Shown here piece by piece: positions 1 through 5,142 of a stretch of DNA of 8,136 nt (positions are counted from its first letter, which is position 1; the number at the start of each line of letters is the position of its first letter). Source of the DNA: Dysgonamonadaceae bacterium (GTDB lineage Bacteria; Bacteroidota; Bacteroidia; Bacteroidales; Azobacteroidaceae); the NCBI GenBank assembly GCA_031282925.1, contig JAITCT010000148.1:1-8136 (forward strand), given 5' to 3'. A program made the translations under genes and the position numbers. The notes beneath the pieces were generated by a model. It worked only from the letters and a program-made list of their open reading frames with translations, ran no database searches and was not told the origin of the DNA.

Positions 1-286
1 TATATTTTTCCCAGTGTTTGCCGGCAACAACCAGTACCGAATCGCTGATTGCCTGCCCCGAAAGGCTGGTTCCCGCAGCGCGGAAAGTAACCGCGATATG
101 CAGGCGGTCGGCGATGGACAGCAGGCGAGAAACTTCCGTTTCGTTTGCCGCGCGAATGATTATTTTCGGGATCAGGCGGTAAAAACCGGCGTCCGTTCCA
201 TACGCCAGCCGGCGGAGTTCATCCGTATAAATCCGTTTGCGGGGGATGAAGCGGGATATTTCGGTCAGGAATTTATTGAGGTTCAT
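1..286 (-). CDS. FAD-linked oxidase, D-lactate/glycolate dehydrogenase type (N-terminal fragment, runs off the window)
   Basis: The reading frame opens with ATG at 286 and stays open for 95 codons to the window edge, so only the N-terminus is visible and the end is missing. The start of the protein reads MNLNKFLTEISRFIPRKRIY, followed by a TDELRRLAYGTDAGFYR segment and then a VTFRAAGTSLSGQAISDSV stretch at about residues 66-84. The last matches the FAD pyrophosphate-binding loop of the VAO/PCMH flavoprotein fold (FAD_binding_4). The YGTDAGFYR-plus-loop arrangement is what I know from the long (about 900-aa) Bacteroidota proteins that join a GlcD/Dld-like FAD half to a C-terminal Fe-S half. 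These oxidise 2-hydroxy acids such as D-lactate or glycolate. The substrate and the Fe-S half cannot be judged here. The upstream gap holds an 8-bp repeat array and no clear ribosome-binding site. A plus-strand ORF over the same bases is a shadow. Confidence 0.85.
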   Translation of the reverse strand, partial: MNLNKFLTEISRFIPRKRIYTDELRRLAYGTDAGFYRLIPKIIIRAANETEVSRLLSIADRLHIAVTFRAAGTSLSGQAISDSVLVVAGKHWEKY

Positions 287-296
287 TGTATGTATT

Positions 297-486
297 AGTA
301 AACGAGTTGACAAGTAAACGAGTAAACAAGTAAACGAGTTGACGAGTTAACAGGTAAGCTGGTAAAAAACCTTATTATCTGATAGCGTTATAAGTTTGCC
401 GAGTCCCGTTTACTCATTAACTCGTCAACTAATTTACTTGTCAACTTGTTAACTCGTCAACTCGTTTACTTGTTTTCTCGTCAACT
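297..486. repeat. Two facing arrays of a degenerate 8-bp unit forming a long inverted repeat
   Basis: Positions 297-368 hold nine head-to-tail 8-bp units of consensus AGTnnACR (for example AGTAAACG, AGTTGACG, AGTTAACA); the last two are degenerate. Positions 407-486 hold ten units of the same motif in the opposite orientation (YGTnnACT). The arms share a perfect 24-bp inverted match (329-352 with 447-470), which extends to 31 of 32 (321-352 with 447-478). The 38 bp between the arrays contain a smaller stem, CTTAT/ATAAG (371-394). The last unit overlaps the TGA stop of the spoIID-like gene, so the array starts exactly at that gene's end and reaches to within about 10 bp of the next start codon. 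There is no U-tract typical of an intrinsic terminator. Confidence 0.9.
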
Positions 487-1826
487 CAATATATCTTTTT
501 CACTTCTGCATGTGGAAAATAATGAGCCAGTATTTCCCTGTAGGCATACCCCTTGCCGCCCATAATAGCAGCGCCGATTTGACAAAGCCCCACGCCATGC
601 CCCCAGCCTGCTCCTTTCAGGATAAATTGCTCAGGTATCGCATCCCTGTTTTGCACCTTTTCCACAACGAAAGCCGAACTGTATAAATGCGATTCCGAAA
701 GCGCTTTCCGGATTTCCAGTTCCTTACCTATCACAAGGCTTTGTTTTGTTCCTGCAATTTTCAGCCGTATCAGCCGTCCGGATACGCCCCGCTCCACAGG
801 AATCAAATCCAGTATTTCCCCTGCGTCCAGCCCGATTTTCCGTAACAGTAAATCTTTGAGTTCCTTTTGGGCAAGAACGGCTTGCCAGCGGTAAAAATCC
901 CGCGTTTCACAGTCATAACCGTTCAGCACCTGTGATAACACTTTCCTGTCATGCGTATTGCAGAAAGCCGGAGGACTGGAGAGTATCCATTTCCGGGCAT
1001 TTTCTTCTTTCGTCAAATCGGTATCATAACCGCCGGGAGCAACGGGATTGTCGATAATCTTTGTCAGGTAGGGATGATTGACGGGTTCCCATACGTTTTC
1101 AAATTTCTCGGTAACGCCGCCGCAACACTTGTAAAAGCGGGCGTCACATATCGCCCCGCCATACGTCAACACTTCCCCCGACGTCTTCCGCAAGGCTTCA
1201 TATACCTGTTTCGACGATGCTTTGGCAATACCCTGGTAACGCTGGCAATGGTCGTCGGCACAAACATCAAACCGGTCGTGGTCTTCCCTGTCATACCAGC
1301 GGATATAACCCTCCCCGTCAGGGATAAAAGTTTGATATTTACCGCCCTTTTCGAGTTTCTTCCTCTTTTCCGTTTGCGCCAGCAACCAGCTGCGGGAAAT
1401 GACGGCATGAGCTTTCAACAATTCGAGGGACGAGCCGGCGCTCATTTCCGAAGAAATCACGCTCAACAGATAATCTTCCGGCGGCAGGATATTGACGGCC
1501 GTCAACATACCGTTATCGACGCAAATCTTCAATTTGCCTTTGAAACGCTGCGTTTCTTCCCGTTCCCAGTGAAACTGCAAACCGATAACAACGTGATGCA
1601 GTTCAAAATCGGCTTCATTCCCGTTCACCGGTTCCAGCAACACAGCATCGGTGAAAATTTGCCGTTTATCGCCCGACCGGAGGACAAAGGAAGAGGGGCC
1701 GCTAACAGTAGCCGTCCCTCCCACGTTCTCCGTTTCTTCGCCCGAGGCTTGCCTGAAACGGCCGTTCAATTGGAATTGAATGGATTTTGCGGACATAATG
1801 CCCACTTCTATTGCCGGTGTATTCAT
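486..1826 (-). CDS. SpoIID/LytB-domain protein (putative lytic transglycosylase or amidase enhancer)
   Basis: This 446-aa protein carries the SpoIID/LytB fold. SpoIID of sporulating Firmicutes is a lytic transglycosylase that cuts denuded glycan strands; Bacteroidota homologues are usually linked to peptidoglycan turnover. Visible motifs in order are LPPEDYLLSVISSEM (114-128), whose Glu127 sits where the SpoIID catalytic Glu lies; KAHAVISRSWLLAQ (138-151); DVCADDHCQRYQG (187-199), whose Cys/His residues correspond to the metal-site region of some SpoIIDs; FYKCCGGVTE (231-240); and a C-terminal GAGWGHGVGLCQIGAAIMG signature (405-423). No signal peptide or membrane anchor is present, which is odd for a peptidoglycan enzyme but matches Bacteroidota relatives as I recall them. 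I chose the first ATG because it retains the IEVGIM strand preceding the next Met, 10 residues later, and because a promoter-like box lies 26 bp upstream. The stop falls inside the 8-bp repeat array. Confidence 0.9.
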   Translation of the reverse strand: MNTPAIEVGIMSAKSIQFQLNGRFRQASGEETENVGGTATVSGPSSFVLRSGDKRQIFTDAVLLEPVNGNEADFELHHVVIGLQFHWEREETQRFKGKLKICVDNGMLTAVNILPPEDYLLSVISSEMSAGSSLELLKAHAVISRSWLLAQTEKRKKLEKGGKYQTFIPDGEGYIRWYDREDHDRFDVCADDHCQRYQGIAKASSKQVYEALRKTSGEVLTYGGAICDARFYKCCGGVTEKFENVWEPVNHPYLTKIIDNPVAPGGYDTDLTKEENARKWILSSPPAFCNTHDRKVLSQVLNGYDCETRDFYRWQAVLAQKELKDLLLRKIGLDAGEILDLIPVERGVSGRLIRLKIAGTKQSLVIGKELEIRKALSESHLYSSAFVVEKVQNRDAIPEQFILKGAGWGHGVGLCQIGAAIMGGKGYAYREILAHYFPHAEVKKIY

Positions 1827-1851
1827 CGCGTTTGATGTGGATTTACAGGCT

Positions 1852-1886
1852 CAAAGGTAAGAATAATTTCTCATAGATATTACAAA
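1852..1886 (-). promoter_or_regulatory. Bacteroidota-type promoter for the spoIID-like gene
   Basis: On the minus strand TACCTTTG (1852-1859) is an exact match to the Bacteroidota -7 box TAnnTTTG. A TTTG (1883-1886) lies 23 bp upstream and could be the -33 box, though the spacing is a little longer than the usual 19-21 bp. The -7 box is 25 bp above the ATG at 1826, so the leader would be short. Confidence 0.5.
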
Positions 1887-1939
1887 TTAAAATGCCTCGC
1901 ACGGCGGTATTCGACAAAATTCCGACCGTTAAGTAAATG

Positions 1940-2153
1940 AGCCGCAGGCTACGGCTTGCCCATGTGCAGCCGTGTCGCAACAAAGGTACATTGAAGCAAA
2001 CACATTCCATCCCGTACGGGATGGGGGGATGCGTGGTATTTCCGTTTTCTACCGAGCTATTGTCCCTGACGGGACAACGGTTTCAAATTGCCGCAACCGT
2101 CATTGCGGGGGCGAAGCCTGCGGTTGGTGCGAGGTTTCACCTCGCGCCAACCG
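1940..2153. repeat. Cluster of REP-like palindromes in the 360-bp gap 1827-2186
   Basis: Four or more separate dyads lie in a row. They are AGCCG/CGGCT (1940-1956, inside the near-palindrome GCCGCAGGCTACGGC); a perfect 18-bp palindrome CCATCCCGTACGGGATGG (2007-2024); TTGTCCC-TGAC-GGGACAA (2060-2077); and CCGCAA/TTGCGG (2091-2108). A longer stem follows at 2121-2153. The CCCGTACGGG and TGTCCCTnACGGGACA motifs, joined by a TTTTCTACCGA linker, resemble short intergenic repeats I have seen in many Bacteroidota genomes; I cannot confirm copy number here. The cluster lies between the stop of the nucleotidyltransferase ORF (2187) and the promoter of the spoIID-like gene. I see no credible gene in 1827-2186: the small plus-strand ORFs there translate the palindromes and show no protein-like pattern. 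Confidence 0.75.
2121..2153 (-). terminator. Strong hairpin after the nucleotidyltransferase ORF, possible terminator or 3'-end stem
   Basis: A 15-bp stem (CGGTTGGTGCGAGGT paired with ACCTCGCGCCAACCG, one T/G wobble) closes on a 3-base TTC loop. It begins 34 bp beyond the stop codon at 2187 in the direction of transcription. No run of U follows in the minus-strand transcript, so rho-independent termination is not assured. It may equally be one member of the REP-like cluster. Confidence 0.45.
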
Positions 2154-2186
2154 GGGGAAATTTTACCGGATGTACGCATCCGATAT

Positions 2187-2352
2187 TTATTTTTCGCCAT
2201 AATGTCCCCACGCTGTAAGCAGGACAACTGTTACAATATCGTTATGAATTTCGTAAATCAACCGGTGTTTTTGCGTGATCCGGCGCGACCATTGCCCTTT
2301 CTTATCCCCCTTGATGCTTCGGGGCTTCTCTTTCCGATGGCCGGATGTTTCC
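2187..2352 (-). pseudogene. 5'-truncated, frameshifted YoeB-like mRNA interferase remnant
   Basis: YoeB toxins (about 84-90 aa) are ribosome-dependent endoribonucleases. The tail here, GDKKGQWSRRITQKHRLIYE then IHNDIVTVVLLTAWGHYGEK, carries the equivalents of the catalytic Arg in HRLxY (Arg191 of the fused ORF) and the terminal His-Tyr pair (His211, Tyr212). Upstream, another frame reads HPAIGKRSPEA (2347-2315), which fits the family's HPxxGxGKPExLKG segment and holds the catalytic Glu position. One base appears lost near 2313-2315, so that Glu is out of frame with the tail. The first 40 or so residues of a normal YoeB are absent, because the antitoxin stop lies immediately upstream. A functional toxin is therefore unlikely. 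Confidence 0.72.
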
Positions 2353-2834
2353 TCAATATAACTCAAAAAGTTGCTTTTGCGCGGTTTTAGAGAGTTTTCC
2401 CGTCTGTCCGTTCCGGACTTGGAGTGCCGCTGTGTTAAGATGTTCGACATTTCTTTATTGGCAAAGAATAAGTCCCCCGATGGATTTATATCGAACGGAT
2501 TACAATGGTATTCCATAGGGATTGACATAAATTCGTTAATCCATCCTTCTTTTTCGACATTTTTATAAAATGGGGTAAAACTGCATTTTTCCCACTCCTC
2601 CTCATTGTAAATTTTTATACTTAAATACGTTTCATAATTCCATCCCATCAACACAAATTTAAAAATCCGGTCTTCCAAGTCCTTCTCGTTCTCCTTTTTG
2701 GTAAGCAACAGCAAATCCCAGTCCGAATCGGGACGGGCATCGCCCCGCGCCTGCGAACCAAACAGGATTAAACGCTCATCGGGAATCAGTTCGCGTTTAA
2801 GTTGACGGATATTTTCGAAAATTTGCCTGTTCAT
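2187..2834 (-). CDS. MNT-type nucleotidyltransferase fused in frame to a decayed antitoxin/YoeB toxin remnant
   Basis: The ORF encodes 215 aa in two unlike parts. Residues 1-98 are a small nucleotidyltransferase domain (NTP_transf_2/MNT) with LFGSQARGDARPDSDWDLLLL (24-44); Gly26-Ser27 and Asp38/Asp40 are the expected nucleotide- and metal-binding residues, and a third acidic residue is not obvious. FTPFYKNVEKEG (87-98) resembles the end of free-standing family members of about 100-105 aa. Some MNT proteins are antitoxins that nucleotidylate a HEPN toxin, but no HEPN gene is adjacent. From residue 103 on, the frame crosses what look like two ancient genes: an antitoxin (103-128, then a frame change) and a YoeB-like toxin tail (QWSRRITQKHRLIYEI and GHY, 181-212). 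About 35-45 residues between them are out-of-frame translation. The upstream sequence has a GATAAGGAATATATTT stretch with AAGGA near the ATG at 2834. The nucleotidyltransferase is probably functional; the toxin part probably is not. Confidence 0.8.
   Translation of the reverse strand: MNRQIFENIRQLKRELIPDERLILFGSQARGDARPDSDWDLLLLTKKENEKDLEDRIFKFVLMGWNYETYLSIKIYNEEEWEKCSFTPFYKNVEKEGWINEFMSIPMEYHCNPFDINPSGDLFFANKEMSNILTQRHSKSGTDRRENSLKPRKSNFLSYIEETSGHRKEKPRSIKGDKKGQWSRRITQKHRLIYEIHNDIVTVVLLTAWGHYGEK
2353..2528 (-). pseudogene. Remnant of a small antitoxin gene with one frameshift
   Basis: Starting at an internal ATG (2528) the frame reads MSIPMEYHCNPFDINPSGDL then FFANKE (ending 2451). If one base is restored in the A-run at 2450-2453, it continues as NVEHLNTAALQVRNGQTGKL, SKTAQKQLFELY and a TGA at 2353-2355. 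The joined product of about 59 aa looks like the short antitoxins found before YoeB/RelE-type toxins in Bacteroidota, where a 'FFA(D/N)K.NVE' segment is followed by a Lys-rich tail. That the second frame continues the first so smoothly and ends just before toxin-like sequence is the main evidence. The family assignment is from memory of such antitoxins and is only moderate. The upstream part is now fused to the nucleotidyltransferase with no stop between. Confidence 0.6.
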
Positions 2835-2873
2835 AAATATATTCCTTATCGTTTTCTTTCATCCGGTAACACA

Positions 2874-2928
2874 AGTGAACGGCGAACAGCGAAGGGTTGT
2901 TTCGCCCTTCACTGCTCACCGTTTCGCC
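2874..2928. repeat. Facing arrays of a degenerate 7-bp unit, imperfect hairpin
   Basis: On the plus strand three 7-bp units AGTGAAC-GGCGAAC-AGCGAAG occupy 2874-2894. On the minus strand GGCGAAA, GGTGAGC and AGTGAAG units face them at 2901-2928. The arms fold into an imperfect stem (GAAGGG with CCCTTC at the core, 2891-2896 with 2905-2910, extended through G-U type mismatches and one bulge) around an 8-base loop. It begins about 5 bp beyond the stop of the 217-aa gene and ends 40 bp before the start of the nucleotidyltransferase ORF. No U-tract follows, so simple intrinsic termination is not evident. Confidence 0.7.
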
Positions 2929-2932
2929 GGTT

Positions 2933-3586
2933 TCATCCTACTACTTCCATTACGTCTTCCGACCATGGACCTTCCTCCAGCCGGGGATTGATCCATGCCG
3001 CCGCCATAACGACGCGCTTTGTTTCGTCTTCGCGTTCGAAGTAGAGCGTGTGGTGCAGCCGCGTGGAAACTTCCGTACGGTAGTGCGTTTCATCTTCAAA
3101 GCGCCAGCGCAGCTTGAAGCCGTGATACTGTTTCCGTGTTGTGCTTTGCGCCGGATGCCCGTGTTCGGCGCGCATGACATAGACCGTCATTTCGTCGTGC
3201 TGCTTCGCCACTTTCACCAGGGGAGCTTCGCCCGGCCGGGGCAAAGGCTCGTGTGCATGGTGTATGCGCGAACGGAGTCCCATAACGGCAAGAGCCTCGT
3301 CGGGTACCGACAGGTTAGCTTCGAGATAATCGACAAACGGGCCGAGGGCATGTTTCAACTCGCCGAATGCAATTTTTTTGTTCGTCGAGGTGGTAAGGTT
3401 GCGTGTAGCCTTGTCGCTGTTGGCAGCGTATGCCGCCTGGGCCTTGTCGGTCAACGAATCAATTTCGTCTAACCGGTCGTTATCAAGGCGCCATGCCGTA
3501 CGATGGGCGTCACACTGGGTAACGATGGTCCTTGCGTGCGCCAGAAACTGTTCATCGGGCTGCTCAAATGTGCTTTTTCTGTACAT
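2933..3586 (-). CDS. Conserved hypothetical protein (217 aa), function unknown
   Basis: I cannot assign a function. The 217-aa product has no signal peptide, membrane segment or catalytic motif that I recognise. Residues 1-95 look helical and charged (LAHARTIVTQCDAHRTAWRL, then an Ala-rich SDKATRNL region). Residues 125-217 are rich in beta-prone, aromatic and charged stretches: KQHDEMTVYVMRAEHGHPAQ, QYHGFKLRWRFEDETHYRTE, STRLHHTLYFERED and AAWINPRLEEGPWSEDV. It is His- and Trp-rich for its size. The style matches a family of uncharacterised Bacteroidales proteins that I recall only as hypothetical. Start choice: ATG at 3586 is preceded at 7 nt by AGGA (part of AAAAGGA), while the two nearer ATGs overlap it in other frames. 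The gene looks more G+C-rich than the polysaccharide genes. A 191-aa plus-strand ORF lies across it but lacks such start signals. Confidence 0.85.
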   Translation of the reverse strand: MYRKSTFEQPDEQFLAHARTIVTQCDAHRTAWRLDNDRLDEIDSLTDKAQAAYAANSDKATRNLTTSTNKKIAFGELKHALGPFVDYLEANLSVPDEALAVMGLRSRIHHAHEPLPRPGEAPLVKVAKQHDEMTVYVMRAEHGHPAQSTTRKQYHGFKLRWRFEDETHYRTEVSTRLHHTLYFEREDETKRVVMAAAWINPRLEEGPWSEDVMEVVG

Positions 3587-3593
3587 ACATTCA

Positions 3594-3600
3594 TCCTTTT
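3594..3600 (-). promoter_or_regulatory. Ribosome-binding site of the 217-aa hypothetical gene
   Basis: AAAAGGA on the minus strand lies 7 nt before the ATG at 3586. Three ATGs overlap within 11 bp (offsets 0, 4 and 8) and only the last is in the long frame, so this site supports that start. Confidence 0.55.
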
Positions 3601-3644
3601 AATTGTTAATACTAAATTTATTACTCTCGTGGTCGAAACCGATG

Positions 3645-3652
3645 CAAAAATA
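3645..3652 (-). promoter_or_regulatory. Candidate -7 promoter box for the 217-aa hypothetical gene
   Basis: TATTTTTG on the minus strand matches TAnnTTTG and stands about 58 bp above the start codon. No good TTTG -33 box is at the usual distance; the region there is only AT-rich. The gap 3587-3937 (351 bp) otherwise contains AT-rich DNA and the 21-bp repeat array, and no credible gene. Confidence 0.4.
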
Positions 3653-3753
3653 ATAAGAATTATTTAAAATTTTGCAGTTTTTTTGAAACTATATGCCTGT
3701 TATTTTGATAAAACGCTGATTTTCAACAATAAACATATTGTGGAACGGCAATT

Positions 3754-3921
3754 CCTACGTAGGTTTGCGCCATTCCTGTGTAGGTTTACGGCAGACCTAC
3801 GCAGGGTTATACCGTTCTTGCGTAGATTTATGGTAAACCTACATAGGTTTATGCCATTCCTGCGTAGGTTTACGGTAAACCTATGCAGGCCTGTGCCATT
3901 CCTACGCAGGTTTTGCGGCAT
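3754..3921. repeat. Eight tandem 21-bp palindromic repeats with a 42-bp higher-order period
   Basis: Eight contiguous 21-bp units start at 3754, 3775, 3796, 3817, 3838, 3859, 3880 and 3901. Each begins with a near-palindromic decamer of type CCTRCGYAGG (the first, CCTACGTAGG, is perfect), followed by a TTTA/TTTG spacer and a 3' hexamer. The hexamers alternate: odd units end CCATT/CCGTT, even units end GGTAAA/GGCAGA/GGCAT, giving a 42-bp super-period. GGTTTACGGTAAACC (3867-3881) is a second perfect dyad. As 21 bp equals seven codons and no unit contains a stop, ORFs of 82 and 86 aa run through on both strands; these are by-products. The array starts 16 bp beyond the stop of the glycosyltransferase and lies before the promoter of the next gene. 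Confidence 0.92.
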
Positions 3922-3937
3922 TTCCACAAAGAGTAAT

Positions 3938-5068
3938 TTATAATTCATTAATAAAGCTCATAATCGTTTTCCCTGCGGCATCCCAATTCAGCCGTTCTTT
4001 GTAGTCATGGAAAGCAGACAACGATAAATTTTCATACTCACCGGGGTTTTCCAACAAATGCATAATATAGTCGGCATAATCCGCAGGTGAAGCCGATAAA
4101 TCAAAAGTCATACCGGTAACATTGTCTTTGATGATAGTTGTTACACCACCGGTTTTCATAGAGATACTCGGCAGACCAAACGAAGCTGCCTCGCAAAAAA
4201 CTATAGGTGTACAGTCTGCACGTGTTGGTAACAGGAAAAAATGAGCATTGGTAAACAAGTCATTCAACTTCCTGCATCCCTCTGTTGTCTTCTTGCTGAT
4301 AAAGCCATGATTTTCAGAAAAATCAGGCAATTCCAAATGTTCCCCGGGTCCAACAATATCCAGACGGACGGGAATATTTTTATTTCGTAGCTCCAGGGCA
4401 ATTTGCACTGCTAATTCTCCACCTTTGCGCTTCCAGTCCACACCGCAGAAAAGCAAGTTGCATTGTCCGTTTAATTTATTTTTGATTATTTGTTTGACGT
4501 CTGCTTCGGTACGCGAACATTCTATATTTGCGCCGAACGGCACGATTTTTACCTTTTGCGGATTTGTACCGTAATCATTTATAGCGCTTTCTGCCGCCCA
4601 ACCGGAAGAGTAAAAAATTAAATCGCAGTTTTGCAAAGCATGTTTTTCCAACTCGTTACCTGTCCTGATTGCGTATGCGGCCAGGCTGGTGAACCCCCCA
4701 TAGTAGCCGATCATTGCCGCAAAAGTAGCATCGGTGTAAAACACTTTCTTTTTCGCCGTTCTCAGCAGGGCGACAGGTAAACTGCCGGGCGAAAAAACAA
4801 TATCCGTATCAGCCGGCAACCGTTTCTCAATCTCTCTTGCGTATTGTTTGGCAATAGCAAAAGTCCTGTCGGCAGGAACAGACTTATGAAAAAATATGCG
4901 GCAAAAAACCCTGCGGAAAAAATCGAAGAAATTTTCTTTCGCCCGCAGATTGTCAATATATTCGATTTCTGCGCCTTGTTTTTCCAAGGCTTTTGCAATG
5001 TGATAGTTTAATCCCGACCAAGCGTGAATGTTACGGGCGCTTCCTGTTGTTACGTATGCAATCTTCAT
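3938..5068 (-). CDS. Glycosyltransferase family 4 protein (surface polysaccharide synthesis)
   Basis: This 376-aa protein has the two-Rossmann GT-B layout of GT4 retaining glycosyltransferases, which move a sugar from a nucleotide-sugar donor to a lipid-linked acceptor at the inner membrane's cytoplasmic face. The N-terminal half starts MKIAYVTTGSARNIHAWSG with the usual Gly-rich acceptor loop. VKIVPFGANIE (173-183) is the classic interdomain strand, and LLFCGVDWKRKGGELAVQIA (205-224) holds the Arg-Lys pair that contacts the donor phosphate. DCTPIVFCEAASFGLPSIS (285-303) is the C-terminal E-x7-E motif, with Asp285 in place of the first Glu and Glu293 kept; GGVTTII (307-313) follows. No membrane segment is present. 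It is the last gene of the polysaccharide operon, 74 bp after the polymerase gene. The transferred sugar and linkage cannot be read from sequence. Confidence 0.92.
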   Translation of the reverse strand: MKIAYVTTGSARNIHAWSGLNYHIAKALEKQGAEIEYIDNLRAKENFFDFFRRVFCRIFFHKSVPADRTFAIAKQYAREIEKRLPADTDIVFSPGSLPVALLRTAKKKVFYTDATFAAMIGYYGGFTSLAAYAIRTGNELEKHALQNCDLIFYSSGWAAESAINDYGTNPQKVKIVPFGANIECSRTEADVKQIIKNKLNGQCNLLFCGVDWKRKGGELAVQIALELRNKNIPVRLDIVGPGEHLELPDFSENHGFISKKTTEGCRKLNDLFTNAHFFLLPTRADCTPIVFCEAASFGLPSISMKTGGVTTIIKDNVTGMTFDLSASPADYADYIMHLLENPGEYENLSLSAFHDYKERLNWDAAGKTIMSFINEL

Positions 5069-5071
5069 TAT

Positions 5072-5131
5072 CTATCGAATTTTAAGTTTCGCAATTAGTG
5101 GGGTCAACGGTATTTTTACATGATTATTCAT
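5072..5131 (-). other. Possible 19-codon upstream ORF before the glycosyltransferase gene
   Basis: An ATG at 5131 opens MNNHVKIPLTPLIAKLKIR and stops with TAG at 5074-5072, three bases before the ATG of the glycosyltransferase and in the same frame. It fills most of the 74-bp gap after the polymerase gene. It may be a leader peptide that couples translation, or the worn end of a lost gene, or chance. No ribosome-binding site is evident, so confidence is low. Confidence 0.25.
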
Positions 5132-5142
5132 TCCAAAGCAGG

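Noticed and set aside
14..298. 94-aa plus-strand ORF at the window start
   Set aside because: Antisense to the FAD-linked oxidase N-terminus, which carries a recognisable FAD-binding loop.
951..1835. 294-aa plus-strand ORF
   Set aside because: It lies antisense to the spoIID-like gene, whose motifs are unmistakable; the plus-strand translation has no protein-like pattern.
1937..2390. Plus-strand ORFs of 76-100 aa in the intergenic region
   Set aside because: They translate the REP-like palindromes and the antisense of the nucleotidyltransferase tail; no start signals.
2187..2834. Functional MNT-HEPN or YoeB toxin-antitoxin system
   Set aside because: No HEPN partner is present, and the YoeB part lacks its N-terminus and has its catalytic Glu out of frame.
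2897..3472. 191-aa plus-strand ORF
   Set aside because: Antisense shadow of the 217-aa gene, which has a ribosome-binding site, a promoter-like box and a more natural residue pattern.
3754..3921. CRISPR array
   Set aside because: Units are directly abutting with no unique spacers, are only 21 bp and degenerate, and no cas gene is near.
3700..3948. 82-aa minus-strand ORF overlapping the glycosyltransferase end, and its 86-aa plus-strand counterpart
   Set aside because: Both are translations of the 21-bp repeat array, which is open in several frames because a unit equals seven codons without stops.
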